From NCBI GenBank assembly GCA_027490955.1, contig JAIXXB010000042.1, forward strand, positions 32,207-96,206: a DNA stretch of 64,000 bases, in the 5' to 3' direction. The stretch comes from Rhodobacter sp. (GTDB lineage Bacteria > Pseudomonadota > Alphaproteobacteria > Rhodobacterales > Rhodobacteraceae). Below the pieces are notes generated by a model that did no database searches, was not told where the DNA came from, and was given only the letters and a program-made list of their open reading frames with translations. This document shows, piece by piece, positions 27,652-35,689 of the stretch (its first letter is position 1; each line of letters begins with the position of its first letter). The position numbers and the translations under genes were made by a program.

Positions 27652-29273
27652 TAGCGCGCCTTCGCATCAGCCAAAATCAACTCGGCCCCGCGCCAGCCGA
27701 TCATCATGGCTGGGGCATTGGTATTGCCAGCAATCAGGTTGGGAAAGGCCGATGCATCAATCACCCGCAGCCCCTGCATGCCATGCACGCGCAGGCGGGC
27801 ATCAACCACCGATGTGGCAGGATCATCGCCCATCCGCGCTGTACAGGACGGATGATAGACTGTGCCTGACCGCTGGCGGAAATCGGCGATGATATCTTCG
27901 TCGCGGCTCACCGCAGGGCCGGGCCGCAATTCGGCCTTGATCAGGCGCGCCATGGGGGGCTGGGCGGCGATTTTGCGCAGAAACTTCACCGCCTCTAGCA
28001 TTTCGGCCACGTCATGGTTGGTGCTATAGGCATTGGCGGTGATAATTGGATGCGCCATTGGATCGCTTGAGGCCAGCCGAATATGCCCGCGCGAGGTGGG
28101 GCGGCAATTTGACAGGCCAATCGACAGCCCGTTGAACGGGTCGGGGGTCAGCAAGGGGCGCTCGCCCGCCTTTGGCAGCAGCGTGGAAAAGGCCTGAAAA
28201 TACAGCTGCATATTGGGGCGGTCTAAATCGGGGCGCGTGCGGAAAAACCCGCCGCCGTGGTTGATGGATTTGGCCAGCGGCCCGCCGCCTGTCAGCAGAT
28301 ACTGCGCGCCTACAATCGCCTTGCCCCACCATGGGCGCAAAATGGCGTTATAGGTGGGCACGTTCATCTCCCACGTATAGTTCAGCCCCTGATGGTCGGA
28401 CAGATGCGCGCCGACATTGGGGTTATCCAGCACAACGGGCAGGCCCAGTGCGGCCAAATCTGCGCCCTTGCCAATGCCCGACAATTGCAAAAGCTGCGGG
28501 CTGTTGATGGCCCCGCCAGACAAGATCACTTCGGCATTACAGCGCAATTGGCGGGTTTGCCCGCCTTGCATATATTCCACACCCACGGCGCGGCGACCTT
28601 CCAGCAGCACGCGGGTGACCTGTGCGCGGGTGATAACGCGCAAATTCTTGCGCCCCTTGGCAGGGGTCAAAAACGCCCGCGCCGCCGAATTGCGCCGCGC
28701 GGATTTGATGGTCATTTGGTAAATGCCCGCGCCCTCTTGGACCGCGCCGTTGAAATCGGGGTTATGGGGCAGGCCTGCGGCCTCGCATGCGGCGATATAG
28801 CTGCCAACCAGCGGATGCAGCCCGCTTTTATTGGCGCTGATGAACAAAGGCCCGCCTGCGCCGCGCCACTCATCTGCGCCTGCTTCGGTATCTTCCATCG
28901 CCTTATAGGCATTCAGGCAGGTGTCCCAACCCCAACCCTGCGCGGTTTTGCCCCATTCGTCATAATCGGCGCGGTGGCCGCGAATATAGACCATCGCATT
29001 GATCGAGGAAGACCCGCCCAGCACTCTGCCGCGCGGCCAAAAATCGCGCTGGCCTGCAAGGCCCTCGTCAGGTTCGGTCTGGTACATCCAATTGACGGCA
29101 GGGTTATAGAACAGCTTGCCATAGCCCAGCGGCATATGGATGAAAAACCGTGCATCGCTGCCGCCTGCTTCGATCAAGGCAACCTTATGCGCGCCGCTTT
29201 CCGTTAGGCGGTTGGCCAAAACGCTGCCCGCGCTGCCCGCGCCGACGATGATGTAATCTGGTTGAAAATCCAT
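27651..29273 (-). CDS. GMC family oxidoreductase (choline-dehydrogenase-like)
   Basis: The 540-residue flavoprotein has the FAD motif YIIVGAGSAGSVLANRL, the GMC signatures GRVLGGSSSINAMVYIRGH and GGAINSPQLLQLSGIG, and the C-terminal active-site region GTVYHPSCTARMG...LRVIDASAFPNLIAGNTNAPAMMIG. The sequence is closest to BetA/AlkJ-like alcohol dehydrogenases. The usual partners betB and betI are absent nearby, so assignment to choline, another alcohol or a polyol cannot be made. It is divergent from the PAS gene. Confidence 0.88.
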   Translation of the reverse strand: MDFQPDYIIVGAGSAGSVLANRLTESGAHKVALIEAGGSDARFFIHMPLGYGKLFYNPAVNWMYQTEPDEGLAGQRDFWPRGRVLGGSSSINAMVYIRGHRADYDEWGKTAQGWGWDTCLNAYKAMEDTEAGADEWRGAGGPLFISANKSGLHPLVGSYIAACEAAGLPHNPDFNGAVQEGAGIYQMTIKSARRNSAARAFLTPAKGRKNLRVITRAQVTRVLLEGRRAVGVEYMQGGQTRQLRCNAEVILSGGAINSPQLLQLSGIGKGADLAALGLPVVLDNPNVGAHLSDHQGLNYTWEMNVPTYNAILRPWWGKAIVGAQYLLTGGGPLAKSINHGGGFFRTRPDLDRPNMQLYFQAFSTLLPKAGERPLLTPDPFNGLSIGLSNCRPTSRGHIRLASSDPMAHPIITANAYSTNHDVAEMLEAVKFLRKIAAQPPMARLIKAELRPGPAVSRDEDIIADFRQRSGTVYHPSCTARMGDDPATSVVDARLRVHGMQGLRVIDASAFPNLIAGNTNAPAMMIGWRGAELILADAKAR

Positions 29274-29442
29274 ACCACTCTCCTACGGCAACCCTAGCGC
29301 GGGATGGCAGGGCTGCCCGATTCTGCCCGACATGAAATGTCGCATATTGGCAGTTATACCCGCGAAACTGCGGCAGATTTGGTTTACCTTTCGGTAACAT
29401 GGGCGGCTTATGCTGGCGGCAGGATGAATGTGCAGGGCAGCC

Positions 29443-30702
29443 ATGGCAGAACCTTTAGACGCAACGAAATCGACCCTTTCAGATGTGACATTGGACGCAT
29501 CGCAGTTGTTTTACTCGCGCACCGATAAGCGCGGCATTATCAAGGCGGGTAATTCGGTTTTTCAAAGGATTTCAGGGTTTGATTGGGCCCAGCTTTTGGA
29601 TGCGCCGCACCGCATTGTGCGCAATTTTGATACGCCGCGCGCCGTTTTTCGGGTGGTCTGGGCGCTGATCGAGGCGAATTCAGTCGCCGTCGCCTATATC
29701 CGCAACAAAACCGCCGAAGGGCGCGGGTATTGGGTTTTGGCCATGATCTTGCCCACAGCAGATGGCTATCTGTCCATTCGGATCAAACCGACATCCCCGC
29801 TGTTTGCCCAGATCAAAGAGATGTATCGCAGCATATCCGCGGCCGAGCAGGGCGAATCGCTGGATGTAGAGGAAAGCGAAGCGCGCCTGCTGGGCCAGAT
29901 CGATGCGCTGGGCTATCCCAGTTATGAGGCATTCCAGATTGCCGCGCTGATGGACGAATTTCGCGCGCGCTCTGCGACCCTTTCGCCAAAGCTCAAGGGC
30001 TTTTTCACCGATATTGACCGCATCAAAAAGGGGCTGCAGGCCATCAAATCCGCGCAGGTTGATTTGATGGCGGCGGTTGAATCGCTGCGCGATCTGCCCA
30101 CGAATATGCGCATTGTCGCCTCGCGGCTGGAACCTTCGGGTGGCCCGCTGTCGGCCATGTCGGATATTTACAATTCGACATCTGCAGTTTTGTTCCAAGA
30201 AATCACCGATTTTGCCTTGGGCCAAACCAGCATCAGCAAACTTATGGACGAAGCTTTTGAAAAGGCCTGTTTTTTCAAGGCCGCCACCCTGCTGATCGAA
30301 GAATGCATTGCCGTCACAGCGCAGGATGATTTGGGCGAATATGGGGTAGATCGTGCTGTCGAGATGTCTTTTCTGACCAATGCCTTGGCCCAGTATAGCG
30401 TGATCGAACGCGAATCTTTGCAAAATGCTGAACGGCTGGCACAGGATTTGAACCGCGCCGCCTATGATTTGCGCCGTTCGATGCTGGGCCTTGATACCAT
30501 TCGCGTCATGGGCCTTGTCGAAAGCGGGCGTTTGGGCAGCGAAGGCAGCCGCATCGGTGCCACGATGGAACAGATTGGCGGCTGCCATGGCGCGATCATC
30601 ACGCTGTTGCAAAGCATCAAGGACAACGCTGCAATTGTAAATGCAGGCGTCGCAGGGCTGCGGATGCATTTCCAAAAACGCGGCGCTTTGGCGGCAGGTT
30701 AG
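29443..30702 (+). CDS. PAS domain protein without recognisable output domain
   Basis: The 419-residue protein starts with an Aer-like PAS domain (residues about 20-125: FYSRTDKRGIIKAGNSVFQRISGFDWAQLLDAPHRIVRN, GYWVLAMILPT). A long helical region follows (about 150-410). I see no kinase, GGDEF, HAMP or methyl-accepting hairpin motif. Related proteins are often annotated as chemotaxis proteins, so it may be a degenerate soluble receptor or an adaptor. ATG 29443 is chosen; ATG 29428 is possible. It converges with the caiD-like gene with one base between them. Confidence 0.72.
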   Translation: MAEPLDATKSTLSDVTLDASQLFYSRTDKRGIIKAGNSVFQRISGFDWAQLLDAPHRIVRNFDTPRAVFRVVWALIEANSVAVAYIRNKTAEGRGYWVLAMILPTADGYLSIRIKPTSPLFAQIKEMYRSISAAEQGESLDVEESEARLLGQIDALGYPSYEAFQIAALMDEFRARSATLSPKLKGFFTDIDRIKKGLQAIKSAQVDLMAAVESLRDLPTNMRIVASRLEPSGGPLSAMSDIYNSTSAVLFQEITDFALGQTSISKLMDEAFEKACFFKAATLLIEECIAVTAQDDLGEYGVDRAVEMSFLTNALAQYSVIERESLQNAERLAQDLNRAAYDLRRSMLGLDTIRVMGLVESGRLGSEGSRIGATMEQIGGCHGAIITLLQSIKDNAAIVNAGVAGLRMHFQKRGALAAG

Positions 30703-30703
30703 A

Positions 30704-31510
30704 TCAGCGCCCTTTCCAGACAGGGTCGCGCTTTTCCGCAAAGGCGCGCGCGCCTTCTAGCTGATCTTCGGAAGAATACAGCCGATCCACGCTGGGAAGC
30801 TGGCGCTTGGTGATGCGGCTCAGCGCGTCTTGAAAGCGCATGTTTTCGGCCTCGCGCACCACTTCTTTGATGGCGGCATAGACAAGGGGCGGGCCAGATT
30901 CCAGCAGCCGCGCCAAGTCCCATGCCTTGTCCAGCAGGCTGTCTGGCGTGCAGACTTCCTTTACGATGCCCCAGCGATGGGCTTCCTCGGCGTCAAACCA
31001 GCGCCCTGTCAGCAGCAAATCCATGGCCACATGATAGGGAATCCGCTTTGGCAATTTGATGCTGGCGGCATCGGCAACCGTGCCAGATCGGATTTCGGGC
31101 AGCGCGAAGGTTGCATTATCCGAACACAGGATCAAATCAGCCGACAGAGCCAGTTCCAAACCACCGCCGCAGCAAATGCCGTTCACAGCCGCGATCACGG
31201 GTTTGTTCAGGTTTGGCAATTCCTGCAACCCGCCAAAGCCGCCCACCCCATAATCACCATCCACCGCATCGCCGCCCGCAGCCGCCTTTAAATCCCATCC
31301 GGGGCAAAAAAACTTCTCGCCCGCCGCGCGCAGGATGCACACGCGCAGACTGTCATCATCGCGAAAGTCACGAAAGGTCAGCCCCATGATGCGGCTGGTC
31401 GCCAAATCAATCGCATTGGCCTTGGGACGATCCAGCGTCACCTCTAATATCGCGCCCGCGCGGCGGGTTTTGATTGGGCCTTCGGTTGTCATCTGCATCG
31501 GCATGGTCAT
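30704..31510 (-). CDS. caiD: enoyl-CoA hydratase, probably crotonobetainyl-CoA hydratase (CaiD-like)
   Basis: The 268-residue crotonase-fold protein has LEVTLDRPKANAIDLATSRIMG, the oxyanion-hole region FFCPGWDLKAAAGGDAVDGDYGVGGFGGL and AVNGICCGGGLELALSADLILCSDNATFALPEIRSGTVADAASIKLPKRIPYHVAMDLLLTGR, strongly reminiscent of E. coli CaiD. It would hydrate crotonobetainyl-CoA to L-carnitinyl-CoA. It is the last gene of the carnitine operon and overlaps the CoA synthetase by four bases. The caiD symbol rests on similarity plus context. Confidence 0.82.
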   Translation of the reverse strand: MTMPMQMTTEGPIKTRRAGAILEVTLDRPKANAIDLATSRIMGLTFRDFRDDDSLRVCILRAAGEKFFCPGWDLKAAAGGDAVDGDYGVGGFGGLQELPNLNKPVIAAVNGICCGGGLELALSADLILCSDNATFALPEIRSGTVADAASIKLPKRIPYHVAMDLLLTGRWFDAEEAHRWGIVKEVCTPDSLLDKAWDLARLLESGPPLVYAAIKEVVREAENMRFQDALSRITKRQLPSVDRLYSSEDQLEGARAFAEKRDPVWKGR

Positions 31511-33498
31511 ACCTTTCTGATCAGCGCATCCACCGCCACTGCGCCTGTCTCGCGCAGCAGGATGGGGTTTATTTCAATTTCCTCAAGGCTTTGGTCAGCC
31601 TGCATCAGCGCGCCCAAGGCAAGCGCCACCTCAACCAGCGCGCCAATATCTGCCTTGGCGCGCCCGCGATAGCCATCCAGCAGCGGCCACAGGCGCAAAC
31701 GGCGCAGGGCAGTTTCAATTTCTGGCGCAGTGGCGGGCAGCACCAAAGTGACGGTGTCGGCCAAAACCTCGGCCGCAACGCCGCCCATGCCAAGGGTCAG
31801 CGTGATGCCATAAATCGGGTCGCGCGCAAGGCCCAGCAGCATCTCGGCCACAGCGCCCGTGACCATTTCTTCGGCCAAATAGCCCTGCGCGCCTGCCATT
31901 TCGGCCTGCCCGTCTAAGGAGGCGAGGTTCAACCGCACCGCGCCACTTTCGGTTTTATGGGCAAAACCCAGCCCTTTCAGGGCCAAGGGCGCGGTCAAAC
32001 TGCGCGCCTTTTCGGCCAGTTCCTGTATCGTGCCAGCGGTTTGTGAACGCGGCACCGCCACCCCTGCGGCGCGCAAGATTTCTTTGGCCTTATGTTCGCT
32101 GAGCATTTGCGCCGCGCGGATGGGCAGGGCGGGGACAGGCCGCCAGCCACTGGCACCCGCAGGCGTCTGCGCCGTCGCAATCGCCGCCAGCGCCGTTTCC
32201 AGCCCCATCAAGGTGCAAATGCCCTGATCCATCAAACGGATGGCCATCTGCTCGTCAAAATTTTCGGGCAGCGAGGCGACGGGAAAGGCAATTTTTCCCG
32301 TTGTGTTTTGCGCCGCCACAATCGCATCCAGCGCAGGCTGATAGCCCGCAGGATCGCAGCGGTCACCCCGCGGTGGATCGATGATGTAAATCCCCGCGTC
32401 ATATCCTGCCAGCATCGATGTAAAAACATCCGTCGTGCGCGGCCCATCGCCCCAGATAAAGGTATGATAATCCAGTGGGTTAGATATGGTCACAATCGGC
32501 CCCAGCACTTCGGCCAAATGGCTGTGGATGGCAGGCGGCACAGGCGGAAAGTCAATGCCAAAGGGCGCGGCCAGATCGGCGACCAGACCCGCCTCACCGC
32601 CCGAACAGGACAGCGAACAGATGCGCGCGCCCAAATCAGGGCCATGGGTGTGAAATATCTTTAGGGTTTCAATCAATTCTGATGGGCTATTCACCTCGGC
32701 CACGCCAATCTGGCGCAGAAATGCCGAACTGGCCGCACCGCCCCCCGCAAGCGATGCCGTATGCGAGGCGGCGGCGCTGCGCGACATTTCCGTTTTGCCC
32801 GATTTGATGCACACAATCCCCTTGCCCGCCGCCCGCGCTGCCTGCGCAAGGGCCGCAAAAGCGGGGGCATCATCAATGCCTTCGATGTAAAGGCCCAGCG
32901 CGGTGACGCGCGGATCGTCCAGCAGCGCACCCGCCAAATCGGCCAATCCCACCATAGCCGCATTGCCCAAACAGGCGACATAGGCCACAGGCAGCGCGCG
33001 CTTTTGCATCCCCAAATTGATGACAATATTCGACGACTGGCTGACCAGCGCCACCCCGCGATCCACCGCCACCCCGCCATGCTGGTCGGGCCACAAAAGC
33101 GCGCCGTCCAGATAATTGATCACACCATAACAATTTGGCCCAAGGATCGGCATATCCCCCGCCGCCGCAACCAGTTGCGCCTGCAATTCGGGCGCGCCCG
33201 CCTCGGTCCAGCCCGAGGCAAAGCATACCGCCCCGCCCGCGCCCATAGCCGATAGCGTGGCCACCACATCAATCGTTGCATGACGGTTGACGCCAATAAA
33301 CGTGGCATCGGGGGCATGGGGCAAATCAGACAGGCTGGCATAGGCGCGCAGGCCGCCGATGTCGGTCTTGGTCGGATGCACGGGCCAGATCGGGCCTTCG
33401 AACCCCATCTTCTGGCATTGTTCAATCACATTCAGCGCCCAACCCGCGCCAAGAACGGCAATCGATTTTGGCCGCAGCAGGCGCGAAAGGTCACGCAT
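31507..33498 (-). CDS. NDP-forming acyl-CoA synthetase, candidate gamma-butyrobetaine/crotonobetaine:CoA ligase
   Basis: The 663-residue protein has an N-terminal CoA-binding Rossmann domain (LLRPKSIAVLGAGWALNVIEQCQKMGFEG), a succinyl-CoA-synthetase-like middle (LGPNCYGVINY, VALVSQSSNI, the His-loop region CSGGEAGLVADLA) and a C-terminal ATP-grasp domain (SEHKAKEILRAAGVAVPRSQ, LKGLGFAHKTESGAVRLNL, YLAEEMVTGAVAEMLLG, LGMGGVAAEVLAD). This is the acetate--CoA ligase (ADP-forming) superfamily. It is coupled to the caiD-like gene. Substrate choice is inferred. ATG 33498 (MRDLSRLLRPKS) is the start; the upstream open frame is repeat DNA. Confidence 0.82.
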   Translation of the reverse strand: MRDLSRLLRPKSIAVLGAGWALNVIEQCQKMGFEGPIWPVHPTKTDIGGLRAYASLSDLPHAPDATFIGVNRHATIDVVATLSAMGAGGAVCFASGWTEAGAPELQAQLVAAAGDMPILGPNCYGVINYLDGALLWPDQHGGVAVDRGVALVSQSSNIVINLGMQKRALPVAYVACLGNAAMVGLADLAGALLDDPRVTALGLYIEGIDDAPAFAALAQAARAAGKGIVCIKSGKTEMSRSAAASHTASLAGGGAASSAFLRQIGVAEVNSPSELIETLKIFHTHGPDLGARICSLSCSGGEAGLVADLAAPFGIDFPPVPPAIHSHLAEVLGPIVTISNPLDYHTFIWGDGPRTTDVFTSMLAGYDAGIYIIDPPRGDRCDPAGYQPALDAIVAAQNTTGKIAFPVASLPENFDEQMAIRLMDQGICTLMGLETALAAIATAQTPAGASGWRPVPALPIRAAQMLSEHKAKEILRAAGVAVPRSQTAGTIQELAEKARSLTAPLALKGLGFAHKTESGAVRLNLASLDGQAEMAGAQGYLAEEMVTGAVAEMLLGLARDPIYGITLTLGMGGVAAEVLADTVTLVLPATAPEIETALRRLRLWPLLDGYRGRAKADIGALVEVALALGALMQADQSLEEIEINPILLRETGAVAVDALIRKV

Positions 33499-33513
33499 GG
33501 CCCCACCCTCCAC

Positions 33514-33588
33514 AGGGGGCGCCCGCGCCCCCATCGCTAAAGCGTGCTTTAGCGATTCCCCCTGGGGATATTTGGAAAAAGAAGAAGC
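33514..33588 (+). repeat. dispersed hairpin repeat, copy B
   Basis: Hairpin GGGGGC...GCCCCC (33514-33531), an 11-2-11 hairpin with arms ATCGCTAAAGC (33533-33556), then TCCCCCTGGGGATATTTGG and an A/G-rich tail to 33588. It lies between the acyl-CoA dehydrogenase and CoA-synthetase genes, facing copy C. Confidence 0.85.
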
Positions 33589-33601
33589 CCGCAGGCGCAG
33601 A

Positions 33602-33627
33602 CCCTGCCCTATGCGCATAAGGCAGGG
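33602..33627. terminator. hairpin between repeat copies B and C
   Basis: Arms CCCTGCC/GGCAGGG surround the palindrome TATGCGCATA with one mismatch. Downstream T-rich stretches are weak, so it may be structural rather than a terminator. Confidence 0.4.
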
Positions 33628-33704
33628 CCGCTTCTCCTTTTACGGTCATCGGCTTCCCAGCCTGTACCGTGACATCTTTTTCGACCATTAAAGTTAACAT
33701 TTCG

Positions 33705-33777
33705 TTTCTTCTTTTCGCAAATATCCTCGGGGGGAATCGCTAAAGCGTGCTTTAGCGATGGGGGGCGGAAAGCCCCC
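33705..33777 (-). repeat. dispersed hairpin repeat, copy C (inverted)
   Basis: Read on the minus strand: G/C hairpin (33759-33777), the same 24-base 11-2-11 hairpin as copy B (33736-33759), then the GAGGATATTTGCGAAAAGAAG tail (33705-33730). B and C face each other and enclose about 115 bases. The element abuts the stop of the acyl-CoA dehydrogenase. Confidence 0.85.
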
Positions 33778-34941
33778 CTAGCCGCCGACAGACCGCAAGA
33801 GTTCACGGCTGATGATGTGGCGCTGAATCTCGGAGGTGCCTTCCCAAATCCGCTCTACACGGGCATCGCGCCAGATGCGTTCCAAGGGCAGATCATCCAT
33901 CAATCCCATACCGCCATGGATTTGTATCGCCTCATCCGCGATCATCGCCAGCACTTCGCTGGCCTTAAGCTTGGCCATCGCCATATCGCCATCGGTCACG
34001 GTGCCCGCGTCATATTTCCATGCCGCCTCGCGCGTTAGCAGATCGGCGGCTTTCAGTTCCATCGCCATATCCGCAAGTTTAAAGGAAATGCCCTGAAACT
34101 TGCCGATTTGCTGGCCAAATTGCTTGCGCTCGGCGGCGTAGGAAATGGCCAATGCCAGCGCGCGATCGGCGCGGCCAAGGCAGGTAGAGGCGACTTGCAA
34201 CCGCGTGGCCCCCAGCCATTTACCAGCCACTTCAAAGCCTTTATGCACCTCGCCCAGCACGTTTTCGGCGGGGATGCGGCAATCGTCAAATTCCAAAATG
34301 CAATTGGTATAGCCGCGATGCGAGACGTTCTTATACCCTTCGCGCACGGAAAAGCCCTTGGTGCCCTTATCCACGAAAAACGCGGTGATCAGCTTTTTGG
34401 GGCCGCGCGGGGTATCTTCCTCGCCCGTGGCCATGAAGGCAATGGTAAAGCCTGCGATATCGGCATGAGAGATGAAATGTTTCGTGCCGTTCAGCACAAA
34501 ATCGCCCCCGTCTTGGCGGGCCGAGGCCTTCATCCCGCGCAGGTCAGACCCCGCGCCAGGTTCGGTCATGGCAAGGCAATCCCATGTCTCGCCACGGATG
34601 CAGGGCATCAAATACCGCTCGCGCTGGGCGGCGTTGCCTGCCAGCAGAATATTCGACGGGCGCGCAACGCATGTCCAATGCAGCGCGTAATTGGCGCGGC
34701 CCAATTCCTTTTCATACAGCAGCCACGCCATTGTGTCCAAACCCGCGCCGCCCACTTCGGCGGGCATATTTGCGGCGTAAAGCCCTGCTTGCATGGCCTT
34801 TTTCTGCACATCGCGCACAATTTCCATTGGCAGATGGTTGGTGCGTTCGACCAGCGCTTCATGCGGATATAGCTCTGCCTCTACAAAGGCGCGGGTGGTG
34901 TCCACGATCATCTTTTGTTCGTCAGTCAGGCCAAAATGCAT
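33778..34941 (-). CDS. acyl-CoA dehydrogenase, candidate gamma-butyrobetainyl-CoA dehydrogenase (CaiA-like)
   Basis: The 387-residue flavoenzyme has CLAMTEPGAGSDLRGMKASA, GTKHFISHADIAGF, AERKQFGQQIGKFQGISFKLADMAMEL, AIQIHGGMGL and RIWEGTSEIQRHIISREL with the conserved Glu used as base in medium-chain enzymes. In this operon it would oxidise gamma-butyrobetainyl-CoA to crotonobetainyl-CoA, feeding the CaiD-like hydratase. E. coli CaiA catalyses the reverse anaerobically. Electron transfer flavoprotein genes are not in the window. It starts one base after the SDR stop. Confidence 0.83.
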   Translation of the reverse strand: MHFGLTDEQKMIVDTTRAFVEAELYPHEALVERTNHLPMEIVRDVQKKAMQAGLYAANMPAEVGGAGLDTMAWLLYEKELGRANYALHWTCVARPSNILLAGNAAQRERYLMPCIRGETWDCLAMTEPGAGSDLRGMKASARQDGGDFVLNGTKHFISHADIAGFTIAFMATGEEDTPRGPKKLITAFFVDKGTKGFSVREGYKNVSHRGYTNCILEFDDCRIPAENVLGEVHKGFEVAGKWLGATRLQVASTCLGRADRALALAISYAAERKQFGQQIGKFQGISFKLADMAMELKAADLLTREAAWKYDAGTVTDGDMAMAKLKASEVLAMIADEAIQIHGGMGLMDDLPLERIWRDARVERIWEGTSEIQRHIISRELLRSVGG

Positions 34942-34942
34942 G

Positions 34943-35689
34943 TCATACCTGTGGGTCTGGGTTGATGGTGAATCCGTCGATGGTGATGGTTTGGCCCGAA
35001 ATCAGCCGCCCCCCGTCCGAGGCAAGGAATACCGCCATATTGGCCACATCCTGTGCATCGACAAGGCTGCGCAGGGCGGTGCCTGCCTCGTATCCTGCGC
35101 GCACGGCCTGCGGGGTCATGCCTTTGGCGGCGGCCTCATCGGCAAAGACGCGGTCAATGCGCGGGCCATTGACCGAACCTGGCAAGATCGCATTGGCGCG
35201 AATACCTTGGGGCCCAAGTTCCATCGCAAGCGTCTTCATCAGCCCAATCACCGCCCATTTCGCCGCCGCATAGGGGCTGCGATAGGGAAAGCCATAGATG
35301 CCAGCAGTGGACGAGGTGAACAAAACGCAAGACCCGCGCGAGAGCAGCGGAATAGAGTGTTTGGCCGTAAGAAATGCGCCATCTAGATTGACCGCAAGGC
35401 AATCGCGCCAGCCGTCTAGCGGCATATCGGCGATGCTGGCGGTTGGCCCTTTGATCCCCGCATTGGCGCAGACCACATCCAGCCCGCCCCATTCGCGCGC
35501 GATATCGCCTGCCAGCACCTGCATCTGCGCCTCGTCCCGCACATCTGCCAGCGTGGCGCGGTGGGGGCTGGCGGCCACGGCGGCAGCGTCCACATCTGTC
35601 ACCCAAACGCGGTAGCCTGCACCCGCAAAGGCATCTGCCATCACTGCGCCAATGCCATTTGCGCCAGCGGTGATCAGCACAGATTTCAT
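34943..35689 (-). CDS. SDR family oxidoreductase in the carnitine operon
   Basis: The 248-residue SDR has the cofactor motif ITAGANGIGAVMADAF, CANAGIKGP (NAG motif), catalytic Ser in LFTSSTAGIYG and YAAAK, and the C-terminal DGGRLISGQTITIDGF. It overlaps the CdhA-CdhB gene by four bases, so it is expressed with it. It could act on a 3-hydroxy quaternary amine such as D-carnitine or on a by-product; nothing in the sequence decides this. ATG 35689 (MKSVLITAGANGIG) is the start. Confidence 0.85.
   Translation of the reverse strand: MKSVLITAGANGIGAVMADAFAGAGYRVWVTDVDAAAVAASPHRATLADVRDEAQMQVLAGDIAREWGGLDVVCANAGIKGPTASIADMPLDGWRDCLAVNLDGAFLTAKHSIPLLSRGSCVLFTSSTAGIYGFPYRSPYAAAKWAVIGLMKTLAMELGPQGIRANAILPGSVNGPRIDRVFADEAAAKGMTPQAVRAGYEAGTALRSLVDAQDVANMAVFLASDGGRLISGQTITIDGFTINPDPQV

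Noticed and set aside
28257..29207. 316-codon plus-strand frame opposite the GMC oxidoreductase gene
   Set aside because: The GMC gene has complete family motifs on the other strand; this frame has none.
27651..29273. Assignment of the GMC gene as betA
   Set aside because: The fold fits, but betB/betI are absent and many GMC alcohol dehydrogenases look alike, so no symbol was given.
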